A stretch of DNA of 64,000 bases, from NCBI GenBank assembly GCA_947492375.1, contig CANLMI010000002.1, positions 121,529 through 185,528 of the forward strand, in the 5' to 3' direction. The position numbers were made by a program, and so were the translations under genes. The notes under the pieces are model-generated. The model was not told where the DNA came from. It saw only the letters and a list, made by a program, of their open reading frames with translations, and made no database searches. Shown piece by piece: positions 1-11,676 of this stretch (its first letter is position 1; each line of letters begins with the position of its first letter). The DNA comes from an uncultured Kordiimonas sp. GTDB taxonomy: Bacteria; Pseudomonadota; Alphaproteobacteria; Sphingomonadales; Kordiimonadaceae.

Positions 1-2
1 TG

Positions 3-704
3 GAGTGGTTAAACGGCAAACGCTTACATGATTATTTGTGGCGGTACGCGCTTAATAAAAGCAAATTTTTAGAGCTTGTATTTCTATCTGGTGCCTGGAT
101 CTCAGAGTTTCATAATCAGGAAAAGTTAATCCCAGCGTCGGTAGCTAATATAAACCTAATTGAGCAGCTTGAAAAACGTATCAATAGATACAACTCAACC
201 TCATCAGCTTTACGGGAAGCCAAATTTAAAAGTGCCTACTCAACTTTACAAACCTGGGAAAAAAGCTTCGCATCAAAGGAGATATTTTTAGGTACTCTTC
301 ACAATGACTACACCCCGACAAATATGATAGTTGATGAAAAGTCACTCACGGGCATTGATATATGGGCGAAACCAAATTCACCATGCTATACTGACCTGGC
401 ACGTATGTCAGTATATTTACTGATCGCCTACCCAACGATAATAAATACCAATATTATTAGCAAAAAGTTGGAAGTTACACCAATTATCAAGAAATTGATT
501 GACGGATATCAACACAAACACACCGCACCGATTGATATAAAAATACTAATACTGTTTATTTTTGCAGAGCTGCTTCGACGCTGGATTGTAATTGCTGATA
601 AACATAGTTTTGTTTCCAGCCCAAAAACATATGTTAAATTCTATCAATTGCGCAGAATTAGAAAACAGGTTGACCTAATCCAGCAATACTTACAAATCAC
701 TTGA
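3..704 (+). CDS. Phosphotransferase-fold protein (APH/choline kinase-like), 5' end missing
   Basis: The reading frame is open from the first bases of the window, so the start lies outside it; a TTG at 36 is only an internal codon. The visible part is about 233 residues. It carries the kinase catalytic-loop signature HNDYTPTNM (the HxDxxxxN pattern of aminoglycoside and choline kinases), followed about a dozen residues later by GIDIW, which would hold the metal-binding Asp. These motifs place it in the APH/choline-kinase fold, which phosphorylates small hydroxyl substrates. The substrate cannot be told. The C-terminal half is rich in Ile, Leu and Lys, as expected of the helical lobe. No partner gene is visible. 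Confidence 0.6.
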   Translation, partial: EWLNGKRLHDYLWRYALNKSKFLELVFLSGAWISEFHNQEKLIPASVANINLIEQLEKRINRYNSTSSALREAKFKSAYSTLQTWEKSFASKEIFLGTLHNDYTPTNMIVDEKSLTGIDIWAKPNSPCYTDLARMSVYLLIAYPTIINTNIISKKLEVTPIIKKLIDGYQHKHTAPIDIKILILFIFAELLRRWIVIADKHSFVSSPKTYVKFYQLRRIRKQVDLIQQYLQIT

Positions 705-1209
705 GCTATCCCCTCTCATCAAAATAAGAAAAGACTCGCCAATTAAATTGAGGCTCCTTCACCCTCGCTGTGAAATAGTAAGTTGCGCCATCATAATTTA
801 TGTAACTTTTATGCAACAACCATGATTATACTGACACTTTGCGCTTCAAAATCACACTTATATCAAAGCAAATACATATCACATTAGGGCTATTTATTTC
901 TATATAAACTACGGCAAAAATACGACATCTGAATAAACTTTATAAATATAGTATTTTCAGTCCTTTTCGATAAATCAATCAAATCCTTAAATTTACCACC
1001 TATAATTGCTTTTATAAGCATTAGATTATACCCAAAGAACTATGAGTTATAATCCTCATGCTGTCCCTATATGGCAAATTTTTTTAATTGTTTTCATATA
1101 CTTATAAAATTACACCTATTTCAGGCTGGTTAAGAAATTACAAATACTCACCGGCATTTTCTTTGATATTTTTAGAGAAAAATCAACCTTGGGATATATA
1201 GGAAAAGAA
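705..1209. other. AT-rich intergenic region upstream of the TonB receptor
   Basis: About 500 bases without a convincing gene on either strand. It is strongly AT-rich and must contain the promoter of the TonB receptor, whose leader includes a Shine-Dalgarno-like AGGA at about 1199-1203. I see no clear terminator, Fur-like box or other dyad here. Confidence 0.5.
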
Positions 1210-4149
1210 ATGGATAGTTTAGATTTATGGAAAAACCGTTTCCGGGCAGGAACGGCTTTTACACTGATTTCAGCATTGGGTCTGATGGGCTCTGTGAGCC
1301 TCGCGGCACAAGATGCAAGCGTAGACGAAGAAGAAGTCGAAGAAGTAGTGGTAACAGGGTCGCGTATTAAACGCTCAGGCGCGTCAGCACCCAGCCCAGT
1401 TACAATTGTTGATTCTGAGGCAATTTCCTTACAAGGTGAAATTAACCTTGCGAATATCTTGAATCAGCTTCCAGCTCTTGGATCAACAAGAACAAATGCT
1501 TCAGCTACAGGCTTTATTGGAACAACTGGCACAAGTAACCTAGACCTTCGCCGTTTAGGTATCAACCGTACGCTTGTTCTTGTTAATGGACGCCGACACG
1601 TCGGGTCTCAAGCAGGTAGTGCAGCAGTTGACATCAACTCAATCCCCCAAGAACTTGTTGAACGTGTAGAAGTTCTAACAGGCGGTGCCTCTGCAATCTA
1701 TGGTGCAGACGCGGTAACAGGTGTTGTTAACTTCGTTACAAAAAAAGACTTTGAAGGTGTTTCAGTTTTTGGCCAAGCAGGTCAAGCGGATGAAGGGGAT
1801 GCCTTTAGCTATACTACACGCTTAATCGCAGGCAGTAACTTTGATGACGATAAAGGTAATGCTGTATTTTCTGTTGAGTGGGCAGAAACAGACGGCTTCC
1901 TAGCAAATGATCGTTCTTTCCGTCGTAACAATTTCAGCATTAGACCAAACCCAACTGATGGCGACACACCAGCAAACTCAAATGACGGTATTCCTGATCA
2001 AATCCTTTTTGAAGGTGTTTCACTCGACTTTATTAATGCAGGCGGCATATTCCGGGTTCCGGGAAGAGCGGCTTCTGACCCACTTGGTCGTGATTTCGTA
2101 GTTGATGGAAATGGTTTTCGTCCCTTTGATTTTGGTGAAAATATTGGCGGTGGACGTTCTATCAATGGTACAGGCGACGGTATCCTACTGAGCGATATTG
2201 GCGGTTCTGCGAATGGTGAACTCCAACGTGCTATCGTAACAGGCGCTTTAAATTATAAATTCCGTGACGAACTTAACCTGTTCATAGAAACAAAATATGT
2301 AAATTCACAGTCTGCTTCAGAAAGCGGCACAGGTGCATTCGATATTTTCAGCATTTCAATCAATAGTGACAATGCCTTTCTTACTGATGAACAACGTCAA
2401 TTTTTCGTAGACCAAGGAACTGACACTCTACTTGTTAGCCGTTCAAGCCAAGAAGTACCTAGATTTGATGATGTAGAACGTCAATTATTCCGTGGTGTAA
2501 TTGGATTTGACGGTACTTTTGATAATGGTATTAGTTATGATACATCTTTCGTATACGGACGCGCTACTGTAACGAATATTCAAGGCAACAATAGAATTAA
2601 CGACCGCTTTAACGCTGGTATTGATGCTGTCTTTGATAATGATGGTAACATTGTCTGTCGTTCATCTATCGACCCCGATGCCGCGTCAGGTCTACCTGAT
2701 TTTGCAGTGAATGGCTGTGTACCTATTAATATCCTAGGTGAAAACGCTATCAGCCCCGAGGCTGCTGAGTTTGCTTTCTTTAATGATAGTTTAGTTGAAA
2801 CACTTGAACAGAAAGTTGTTTCACTTAACATTTCTGGTGATAGTGAAGCTATTGGATTTTCTCTACCTGCTGGCGCTATTAGCTGGGCAATCGGCGGTGA
2901 ATACCGTGAAGAAGATTCGACATCACTTACAACTGGTATTGACCGGCTAGGCTTAACGTTTCTTAATGTAATTCCACCAGAGGCTGGCGGTTTTGATGTT
3001 GCAGAAGTCTACGGTGAGGTTTCTGTACCTGTTTTGAACGATGTGTTCCTTGCCAAACAACTGAGCGTTGACGCAGCCATTCGTTTCTCTGATTATTCTA
3101 CAGTTGGTGGTACAACAACCTGGAGCGTAGGTGTAAACTGGCAACCAGTTGAGGACCTAAGGTTCCGTGGAACATATTCACAGTCTGTGAGAGCACCAAA
3201 CATCGCTGAACTTTTTGGCCCACAAAGCCAGACATTCTTCGGTGTTGATGACCCTTGCGACGTTGACTTTCTTGATCAAGGTTCACCGACACGAGCAGCA
3301 AACTGTGCAGCTCTAGGTCTTGGGCCAGACTTCCAAGAAGACGAAACTCGTGGCACACAACCTGGTCTACAGGGTGGTAATCCAAACCTTGAAGAAGAAA
3401 CTGCTGATACATTCACTGTCGGAGCAGTCTTCACACCAAGTTTTGCCCCAGGTTTAACAATCACGGTCGATTATTTTGACATCGAAATATCAGATGCCAT
3501 CGATTCTGCTACCTTCCAGCAAATTTTTGACAACTGTGTTGACGCCCCTAATATTAATAATGCTTTCTGTGCAGCAATCCAACGAGACTCATCAGGGCAG
3601 TTTGTGAGTGCGAACAGGACCCTTAATAATATTGCCGGTCTTGAAGTATCAGGTATTGATTTCGAAGTTGGATACAACTTTGACCTAGAAGACATCGGTG
3701 TTGGGGACCTTGGTAACCTACGGATCAGAACACTTGGTACATACTTGATTGACCGTACTGACTTCCCATTCCAAACTGCTCCTGATCAGTTTGATGAAGA
3801 AGCCGGTGAACTTGGTGACCCGGAATGGGCAGTTAATACAAGCGTTACTTGGACATATGGCAAATTTAACTTAAACTACGAACTTAGGTTCCAGGATAGC
3901 CAACTACTTGTTGAACAAGATGACCTTGCAACAGACCCAGACCTTCAATTCCCTTTCGAGACTGGTGATGTATGGACGCATGATATTCGTGTTGGTTACA
4001 AATTAACTGACAATGTTGATATCTTTGCTGGCGTAAATAACCTGTCTCAAGAATTCCCAAGGTTTGACCTATCGGGTGCTGGGGTAGATTCTGCTATCTT
4101 TGATACTGTTGGACGTTTCTATTACGGTGGTATCCGCGCAAACTTTTAG
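1210..4149 (+). CDS. TonB-dependent outer-membrane receptor
   Basis: A 979-residue outer-membrane receptor. I chose ATG 1210 over an in-frame TTG at 1189 because an AGGA sits just upstream of the ATG. The N-terminus has a basic, hydrophobic export signal ending near a SLAAQ-like cleavage site. A TonB box follows in the segment EEVVVTGSRIKRSG at roughly residues 43-56. The plug domain contains LVLVNGRRH and ASAIYGADAVTGVVNF, typical of the receptor class that is expanded in Caulobacter-like and Sphingomonas-like bacteria. The barrel ends in a C-terminal aromatic residue (GGIRANF), as needed for BAM-dependent insertion. Such receptors import large or scarce compounds such as glycans, siderophores or peptides using the proton motive force through TonB. 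The ligand cannot be deduced. It is not clearly in an operon. Confidence 0.9.
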   Translation: MDSLDLWKNRFRAGTAFTLISALGLMGSVSLAAQDASVDEEEVEEVVVTGSRIKRSGASAPSPVTIVDSEAISLQGEINLANILNQLPALGSTRTNASATGFIGTTGTSNLDLRRLGINRTLVLVNGRRHVGSQAGSAAVDINSIPQELVERVEVLTGGASAIYGADAVTGVVNFVTKKDFEGVSVFGQAGQADEGDAFSYTTRLIAGSNFDDDKGNAVFSVEWAETDGFLANDRSFRRNNFSIRPNPTDGDTPANSNDGIPDQILFEGVSLDFINAGGIFRVPGRAASDPLGRDFVVDGNGFRPFDFGENIGGGRSINGTGDGILLSDIGGSANGELQRAIVTGALNYKFRDELNLFIETKYVNSQSASESGTGAFDIFSISINSDNAFLTDEQRQFFVDQGTDTLLVSRSSQEVPRFDDVERQLFRGVIGFDGTFDNGISYDTSFVYGRATVTNIQGNNRINDRFNAGIDAVFDNDGNIVCRSSIDPDAASGLPDFAVNGCVPINILGENAISPEAAEFAFFNDSLVETLEQKVVSLNISGDSEAIGFSLPAGAISWAIGGEYREEDSTSLTTGIDRLGLTFLNVIPPEAGGFDVAEVYGEVSVPVLNDVFLAKQLSVDAAIRFSDYSTVGGTTTWSVGVNWQPVEDLRFRGTYSQSVRAPNIAELFGPQSQTFFGVDDPCDVDFLDQGSPTRAANCAALGLGPDFQEDETRGTQPGLQGGNPNLEEETADTFTVGAVFTPSFAPGLTITVDYFDIEISDAIDSATFQQIFDNCVDAPNINNAFCAAIQRDSSGQFVSANRTLNNIAGLEVSGIDFEVGYNFDLEDIGVGDLGNLRIRTLGTYLIDRTDFPFQTAPDQFDEEAGELGDPEWAVNTSVTWTYGKFNLNYELRFQDSQLLVEQDDLATDPDLQFPFETGDVWTHDIRVGYKLTDNVDIFAGVNNLSQEFPRFDLSGAGVDSAIFDTVGRFYYGGIRANF

Positions 4150-4183
4150 ATAGTAGCAATACCAATAAGATATTGAAAAAAAT

Positions 4184-4211
4184 GAGGTTAACTCTTAACG
4201 GAGTTAACCTC
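4184..4211 (+). terminator. Hairpin downstream of the TonB receptor gene
   Basis: A perfect 11-bp stem (GAGGTTAACTC paired with GAGTTAACCTC) with a 6-nt loop lies about 35 bp after the receptor stop codon. No long T-run follows on the + strand, while a run of A precedes it. It could act as a terminator or as a 3' stabilising hairpin. The remaining ~230 bp up to the next gene is AT-rich and holds nothing else I recognise. Confidence 0.5.
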
Positions 4212-4440
4212 TCTCATACAATAAAATACAAAATATAATAAACAATAACACGACTAGTAAAAGCATCATTTTGCGGATAGAGCAGCAAGACATAATCATA
4301 CCCATTAAAAAATGTATAAGTTTTAACTACTTAAAATTTTTTTTAACAATTTTATATAAACTACTGAGGTAAACTTTGATCTTTGTCGTCTTAATATTCG
4401 CACGGGAAAATAAAAAACAAACTGATATATTGGGATCGAG

Positions 4441-5070
4441 ATGAAAGCGTTAATCATAGACAATGAGGATTTATTTAGGCTGGGGATAAAAAACCTGTTT
4501 GAAACACAGAATCAATTTGAAAGCATTATCGAAGTAACTACAGACCGCGAATTACTATCGCTATCAGTTGCTGAAACACAACAAATTCGCCTTACAATAA
4601 TGAATCCAGCCTGTTTTCCTGATATGCCAGACGCTTTCTGGCGACCTGTTCAGCAAATTTGCCCAACATCCCAAATTATAGCAATGGGTGATGCAAACTA
4701 CGAACAATTTAAGTATCAAGGAATTCAATTTATTCCACGGGCTATCAGCGCCTATGATATGGCAATGCTCCTTCAAAGAACAGTCAACGACATAATAAGC
4801 GCCCAAAACACAATACATGTTCAAGAGCCTAACGAACAAATCACAACAACCTCCACTTCAAACGAAGTGAAGCCAGTTATGAAGAACTTTTCGAAAAGGC
4901 GCCTACAAATATTGGAAATGGCGGCCATGGGCCTATCAAACAAAGATATAGCTAGTGAATTAAATATTGCAGAAGGTACGGTAAAGGCACATATGCATCT
5001 CATAATGAAAATGCTGAATGTTACCAACCGCACACAAGCAGCCCTGTGGTATCAAAATCAATTCGAATAG
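4441..5070 (+). CDS. LuxR/NarL-type transcriptional regulator with degenerate receiver domain
   Basis: A 209-residue two-domain regulator. The C-terminal part (about residues 150-205) is a clear LuxR/GerE helix-turn-helix, with the conserved pattern around LSNKDIASELNIAEGTVKAH. The N-terminal ~120 residues have the spacing of a response-regulator receiver domain, but key residues are altered. The acidic pair near the start is reduced (LIIDNED), the phospho-acceptor region reads LTIMNPACFPDMP with no Asp in the expected place, and the conserved Lys region reads FIPRAIS. It is therefore probably not controlled by ordinary phosphorylation. No histidine kinase gene is adjacent. The upstream ~290 bp is AT-rich. 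Targets are unknown. Confidence 0.8.
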   Translation: MKALIIDNEDLFRLGIKNLFETQNQFESIIEVTTDRELLSLSVAETQQIRLTIMNPACFPDMPDAFWRPVQQICPTSQIIAMGDANYEQFKYQGIQFIPRAISAYDMAMLLQRTVNDIISAQNTIHVQEPNEQITTTSTSNEVKPVMKNFSKRRLQILEMAAMGLSNKDIASELNIAEGTVKAHMHLIMKMLNVTNRTQAALWYQNQFE

Positions 5071-5110
5071 AAACCTCACCATATATATGGCAAATATAGG
5101 GTTACCAATA

Positions 5111-6742
<1,632 letters not shown>

Positions 6743-6981
6743 CTAAACCCCGCTTAACTTTTAGAAAATACTATTGGCAATCGTGTCACTTTATTCAATC
6801 TTTCATGTCAGATTACATAATGTTGTCTATTATCACAGAAAAACGAATAGACATTATCTAATGCGATCAATACATAAACTCCATAAATTAACAAACTATA
6901 ACAATTATCGCTATTTAATCGATGTCAGGGGCAAGCCCTAAATGTTATATCAATAACATTCGCTAGATTAAATAACTGACT

Positions 6982-7902
6982 ATGGAAAGCATAGAATACA
7001 TGACCCGTTCACTTACCCATTTGGAACGGCTGGAAGCCGAGAGCATTCACATTCTGAGAGAAGTCGCATCAGAAGCAGAAAAACCCGTAATGCTGTATTC
7101 TGTAGGTAAAGATAGCGCAGTAATGCTGCACTTGGCTCGCAAAGCATTTTATCCATCACCGCCGCCATTTCCTCTCCTTCATGTGGATACAACATGGAAA
7201 TTCCAAACTATGTATGACATGCGCGAGCGGATGGCACACGAAGCTGGCATGGAACTTTTAATTTGGCAAAACCCGGAAGCAGTTGAGCGCGGTATAAATC
7301 CATTTGATCACGGCTCCACACATACCGACATGTGGAAAACCGAAGGCCTGAAGCAGGCCCTTAGTCACTACAAGTTTGACGCCGCGTTTGGCGGGGCCCG
7401 CCGCGACGAAGAAAAATCTCGTGCGAAAGAACGTATTTTTAGTTTCCGTTCTGCAAGCAACCGCTGGGACCCAAAGAACCAACGGCCAGAGCTTTGGAAA
7501 CTTTATAATGCGCGCAAGGCAAAAGGTGAGAGCATCCGTGTGTTCCCAATTTCAAACTGGACAGAGCTTGATGTCTGGCAATATATCCATTTGAACGATA
7601 TTCCCATTGTTGATCTGTATTTATCTGCCCCACGTCCGACCGTTGAGCGTGATGGCCTGACATTAATGGTGGACGATGATCGCTTTAAGCTAGAAGACGG
7701 CGAAACACCTGTTGAAAAATCGATCCGTTTCCGAACGCTTGGGTGTTATCCGCTCACCGGTGCTGTTGAAAGTACCGCGACTACCCTGCCTGAGGTCATC
7801 CAAGAAATGCTCTTGACCACTACATCCGAACGTCAAGGGCGAGCAATTGACAAAGAAGAAGCAGCCAGTATGGAAAAGAAAAAACAGGAAGGGTATTTTT
7901 AA
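6982..7902 (+). CDS. cysD: Sulfate adenylyltransferase small subunit CysD
   Basis: A 306-residue subunit of ATP sulfurylase, which with the GTPase CysN converts sulfate and ATP into adenosine 5'-phosphosulfate (APS), the first step of assimilatory sulfate reduction or of sulfate-group donation. The PP-loop ATP-pyrophosphatase signature appears as SVGKDS at about residues 40-45. The conserved [16 protein letters not shown] block and the C-terminal [13 protein letters not shown] segment are also present. The gene is followed after only 2 bp by cysNC, so the two are translated from one mRNA. The ~240 bp upstream, shared with the divergent pgm gene, is AT-rich and presumably contains both promoters. 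Length and motifs are complete. Confidence 0.95.
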   Translation: MESIEYMTRSLTHLERLEAESIHILREVASEAEKPVMLYSVGKDSAVMLHLARKAFYPSPPPFPLLHVDTTWKFQTMYDMRERMAHEAGMELLIWQNPEAVERGINPFDHGSTHTDMWKTEGLKQALSHYKFDAAFGGARRDEEKSRAKERIFSFRSASNRWDPKNQRPELWKLYNARKAKGESIRVFPISNWTELDVWQYIHLNDIPIVDLYLSAPRPTVERDGLTLMVDDDRFKLEDGETPVEKSIRFRTLGCYPLTGAVESTATTLPEVIQEMLLTTTSERQGRAIDKEEAASMEKKKQEGYF

Positions 7903-7904
7903 TC

Positions 7905-9827
7905 ATGACAAATGACCAAAGTCCTTCATACAAAACATCTGATCTGGCAGCAGAAGATATTGATGCATACCTTGAGCAACATCAGCATAAATCGCTTCTA
8001 CGTTTCATCACTTGCGGTTCTGTTGATGATGGTAAATCCACGCTGATTGGCCGCTTACTCTATGATAGTAAGATGATTTTTGAAGATCAATTGGCAGCAC
8101 TTGAAGCTGATTCCAAACGCGTAGGCACACAAGGCCAGAATATCGATTTCGCCCTTCTGGTAGACGGCCTCGCCGCTGAGCAAGAGCAAGGTATCACCAT
8201 CGATGTTGCATACCGTTTTTTCGCGACAGAAAAACGTAAATTCATCGTTGCAGATACACCGGGTCACGAACAATATACCCGTAATATGGTAACCGGCGCC
8301 TCAACAGCTGATCTCGCGATTATCCTTATTGATGCCCGTAAAGGCGTCCTAACGCAGACGCGCCGTCACAGTTATGCCTGCAAGCTCATCGGCATCAAAA
8401 ATATTGTTCTAGCCGTTAACAAGATGGACTTGATCAATTATGATCAGGACAAATATCAGGCAATTATCGATGATTATACAGAGTTTGGGGAAAGTATCGG
8501 GATTGATACCTTCACAGCTATTCCAATTTCAGGCCTTGCAGGCGACAATATTGCAGCTCAATCAGATAATACACCGTGGTATACAGGTAAGGCGCTAATC
8601 GATCACCTTGAAACAGTTGATCTTGATGTAACAAGCGACCAAACAGGTTCATTCCGTATGCCGGTACAATGGGTTAACCGCCCTAACCTTGATTTCCGCG
8701 GTTTCTCGGGCACGATAGAAAGTGGTGCAATCAATCCGGGCGATGCTATTCGTATTTTACCATCAGGTAAAACCAGTAAAGTCGAGCGAATTGTAACGTT
8801 TGACGGCGACCTGGATGAGGGCGTTGCCGGGCAGTCTGTCACTCTCACGCTCAAAGATGAAGTTGACTGCTCACGCGGTGATATGATTACCGCCTCTAAC
8901 AGCCCGGCTGAAGTTGCAGATCAATTTGAAACCACAATTATCTGGATGGATGATAACGAACTGTTACCAAACCGTACCTATCTGATGAAAATCGGCACAC
9001 AAACTGTCACTGCACGTGTCAATCAACCCAAATATAAGATCGACGTTAATACAACGCAGCAGTTAGCAGCCAAGACACTCGAACTAAACGATATCGGCAT
9101 TGCAAACCTCGCTACTGACAAACCTGTTGTTTTCGACGCATATGAAAACAGTAAGGCTCTAGGTGGATTTATTCTGATTGATAAAATCAGTAATGCGACC
9201 GTCGCCGCTGGATTAATAAACTTCTCCCTTCGCCGTTCTCAGAATGTGCATTGGCAAGCAGTTGATATTTCACGGGATGATCACGCAAATCTTAAAAATC
9301 AGAAGCCCGCTGTCTTGTGGTTCACAGGACTTTCAGGCTCTGGCAAGTCAACGATTGCAAATCTGGTCGAGAAGAAATTATACCGCATGAACCGTCATAC
9401 GGCACTTCTTGACGGCGATAACATACGCCACGGTATCAATAAGGATCTCGGCTTTACCGATGCTGACCGGGTTGAAAACATTCGCCGCGTTGGTGAAATC
9501 GCCAAGCTTATGTCAGATTCTGGTTTGATCGTTATTACGGCCTTTATTTCACCGTTCCGTGCTGAACGCCGGATGGTTCGCGAAATGATCCAAGACGGTG
9601 AATTCTTTGAAATTCACGTGGATACACCGCTTGAAGTCGCAGAAGCACGCGATGTAAAAGGCCTTTACAAAAAGGCCCGCGCTGGTGACTTAAAGAACTT
9701 CACAGGGATCGATAGCCCATTTGAAGCACCCAACAACCCGGAAATACGCGTTAACACGGTTGAAATGAGTGCTGAAGAAGCGGCAGATATGATCGTTGAA
9801 CTTGTCCTCGAAAAGCAAGATAAATAG
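7905..9827 (+). CDS. cysNC: Bifunctional sulfate adenylyltransferase GTPase subunit / APS kinase (CysNC)
   Basis: A 640-residue fusion. The N-terminal ~440 residues are CysN, a translation-factor-like GTPase that drives ATP sulfurylase: G1 loop GSVDDGKST (38-46), DTPGHEQY (117-124) and NKMD (172-175). The C-terminal part, from about residue 468, is APS kinase (CysC) with Walker A GLSGSGKST (475-483) and the conserved DGDNIRHGINKDLGF segment; it phosphorylates APS to PAPS. The fused arrangement is common in Proteobacteria and couples sulfate activation to PAPS formation. An AGGAAGGG ribosome-binding site lies inside the end of cysD. A terminator follows 25 bp after the stop codon. No PAPS reductase or sulfotransferase gene is adjacent, so the fate of PAPS is not shown here. 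Confidence 0.95.
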   Translation: MTNDQSPSYKTSDLAAEDIDAYLEQHQHKSLLRFITCGSVDDGKSTLIGRLLYDSKMIFEDQLAALEADSKRVGTQGQNIDFALLVDGLAAEQEQGITIDVAYRFFATEKRKFIVADTPGHEQYTRNMVTGASTADLAIILIDARKGVLTQTRRHSYACKLIGIKNIVLAVNKMDLINYDQDKYQAIIDDYTEFGESIGIDTFTAIPISGLAGDNIAAQSDNTPWYTGKALIDHLETVDLDVTSDQTGSFRMPVQWVNRPNLDFRGFSGTIESGAINPGDAIRILPSGKTSKVERIVTFDGDLDEGVAGQSVTLTLKDEVDCSRGDMITASNSPAEVADQFETTIIWMDDNELLPNRTYLMKIGTQTVTARVNQPKYKIDVNTTQQLAAKTLELNDIGIANLATDKPVVFDAYENSKALGGFILIDKISNATVAAGLINFSLRRSQNVHWQAVDISRDDHANLKNQKPAVLWFTGLSGSGKSTIANLVEKKLYRMNRHTALLDGDNIRHGINKDLGFTDADRVENIRRVGEIAKLMSDSGLIVITAFISPFRAERRMVREMIQDGEFFEIHVDTPLEVAEARDVKGLYKKARAGDLKNFTGIDSPFEAPNNPEIRVNTVEMSAEEAADMIVELVLEKQDK

Positions 9828-9851
9828 GCTAAGATAGCCCCAAGCCCTGAA

Positions 9852-9881
9852 AAGCACTGAAGATATTACTCTTCGGTGCTT
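9852..9881. terminator. Shared Rho-independent terminator between cysNC and the symporter gene
   Basis: A 12-bp stem (AAGCACTGAAGA paired with TCTTCGGTGCTT, one G-T pair) with a 6-nt loop is followed by six T on the + strand and preceded by A residues. It lies between two convergent genes and can end transcription from both sides. Confidence 0.85.
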
Positions 9882-9890
9882 TTTTATATC

Positions 9891-11663
9891 TTAATGGTCC
9901 TGTGCTGTACCCGCACCGCTTGGCAGTCTGATCGTCTCAACCAAGTCTTCAACATGCTCTGGCGGTCTTGCAGTATATTTGGCTATCAGTATAGCAACTG
10001 TAAAATTAACAATCATACCAATCATGCCAATACCTTCAGGCGAAATGCCCAAAAACCAATTTTCAGCCGTATTCACATCTGGTGCATAGAATTTAAAGTA
10101 CCCTATATAAACAAGCGTAAAGGAAAGCCCTGACAACATACCAGCAACTGCCCCTTCCTTATTCATTCGCTTTGAAAATATCCCCATTAATATGGCAGGG
10201 AAAAGGGATGCCGCCGCCAGCCCAAACGCAAGTGCCACCACCTGAGCAACAAACCCAGGGGGATTAATACCCAAATACCCTGCAACAATGATGGCAAACG
10301 CTGCTGCAATCCTTGCTGCCCGAAGTTCCTGACGGTCAGAAATATTGGGCATAAAGGTTTTCTTTAAAAGATCGTGGCTGATCGAACTTGAAATAACAAG
10401 CAACAGGCCTGCCGCTGTTGAAAGCGCGGCTGCCATCGCGCCCGCGGCCACAAGAGCGATTACCCAATCCGGTAACTTGGCAATTTCCGGGTTCGCAAGC
10501 ACCATAATATCACGGTCAACATAAACTTCATTTAAGGAGGTGGTGGCTTCATTTGTAACAGTCCGTGCACCATTGTCAGCTCGATTGTTAGTATAGTTGG
10601 GGTTTCCCTCAAACGGTATTCCAGCACGGTACTGTATCTTCCCGTCATTGTTTTTATCTTGCCATGCAACAAGGCCTATATTTTCCCAATTTTTAAACCA
10701 GTCCGGGGTTTGTGCGTATTCTTTCTCGTTCACTTCGTTAATAAAGTTTAGCCGCGCAAATGCCCCTACAGCAGGTGCTGTCGTATAGAGAATAGCAATG
10801 AACACAAGTGCCCAGCCTGCTGATTTTCTTGCATCAGAAACCTTGGGCACCGTAAAAAATCTTACGATTACATGTGGCAACCCCGCGGTCCCCACCATTA
10901 AAGCCATCGTGATCGCAAAAATATCAATCGTTGACTTTGTACCTTCAGTAAACGCTGTAAAACCGAGGTCGGTTAAGACACCGTCCAGTTTATCCAGCAC
11001 ACTGATACCCGATCCATCAGCAAGCTCTGCCCCCAATCCCAATTGGGGAATGGGGTTTCCCGTGATCAACAAGGATATAAAAATCGCCGGAACGGTATAG
11101 GCAAAAATTAAAACACAATACTGTGCTACCTGCGTATATGTAATGCCCTTCATGCCGCCCAGCACTGCATACATAAATACAATCGCCATTCCAATTAGAA
11201 CGCCAAGGTCTATATCAACTTCAAGAAACCGGGAAAACACAATTCCAACGCCGCGCATTTGTCCAGCCACATAAGTAAAGGAAATGCATATCAGGCAAAG
11301 AACAGCAACAATGCGCGCCAGGTCAGAATAATATCGATCACCAATAAAATCAGGAACAGTAAATTTACCAAATTTCCTTAAATAAGGAGCTAGCAAAAGC
11401 GCGAGCAGAACATACCCACCAGTCCAACCCATCAGATAAACCGAGGCATCATAACCGACGAAAGCAATAATACCTGCCATAGAGATAAAAGATGCAGCAC
11501 TCATCCAGTCTGCTGCGGTTGCCATGCCGTTAACAACAGGGTGTACACCGCCGCCTGCAATATAAAACTCTTTCGTGGATCCAACCTGCGACCAAATCGC
11601 GATACCGATATAAAGCACGAAGGAAATACCAACAAAAAGATACGTAAGAGTTGAAAGGTCCAT
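9891..11663 (-). CDS. Sodium:solute symporter, large subunit (VC_2705-like, ActP-related)
   Basis: A 590-residue inner-membrane transporter of the sodium:solute symporter family, with about 13 hydrophobic segments. The N-terminal region has FYIAGGGVHPVVNGMATAADWMSAASF, which matches family members paired with a DUF4212 small subunit. I place the start at ATG 11663 because GAGGGGG lies 6 bases upstream; ATG 11669 is directly abutted by the same G-run. It is encoded 13 bp after the small-subunit gene. Known relatives move acetate or other short carboxylates with Na+; the substrate here is not proven. An insertion-like hydrophilic stretch (about residues 310-380, with YAQTPDWFKNWEN and DRDIMVLANPEIAKL) is probably a periplasmic loop. 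Confidence 0.88.
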   Translation of the reverse strand: MDLSTLTYLFVGISFVLYIGIAIWSQVGSTKEFYIAGGGVHPVVNGMATAADWMSAASFISMAGIIAFVGYDASVYLMGWTGGYVLLALLLAPYLRKFGKFTVPDFIGDRYYSDLARIVAVLCLICISFTYVAGQMRGVGIVFSRFLEVDIDLGVLIGMAIVFMYAVLGGMKGITYTQVAQYCVLIFAYTVPAIFISLLITGNPIPQLGLGAELADGSGISVLDKLDGVLTDLGFTAFTEGTKSTIDIFAITMALMVGTAGLPHVIVRFFTVPKVSDARKSAGWALVFIAILYTTAPAVGAFARLNFINEVNEKEYAQTPDWFKNWENIGLVAWQDKNNDGKIQYRAGIPFEGNPNYTNNRADNGARTVTNEATTSLNEVYVDRDIMVLANPEIAKLPDWVIALVAAGAMAAALSTAAGLLLVISSSISHDLLKKTFMPNISDRQELRAARIAAAFAIIVAGYLGINPPGFVAQVVALAFGLAAASLFPAILMGIFSKRMNKEGAVAGMLSGLSFTLVYIGYFKFYAPDVNTAENWFLGISPEGIGMIGMIVNFTVAILIAKYTARPPEHVEDLVETIRLPSGAGTAQDH

Positions 11664-11676
11664 GCTCATCCCCCTC

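Noticed and set aside
3098..3412. Minus-strand open frames inside the TonB receptor
   Set aside because: They overlap a receptor with continuous conserved barrel sequence and have no start signals.
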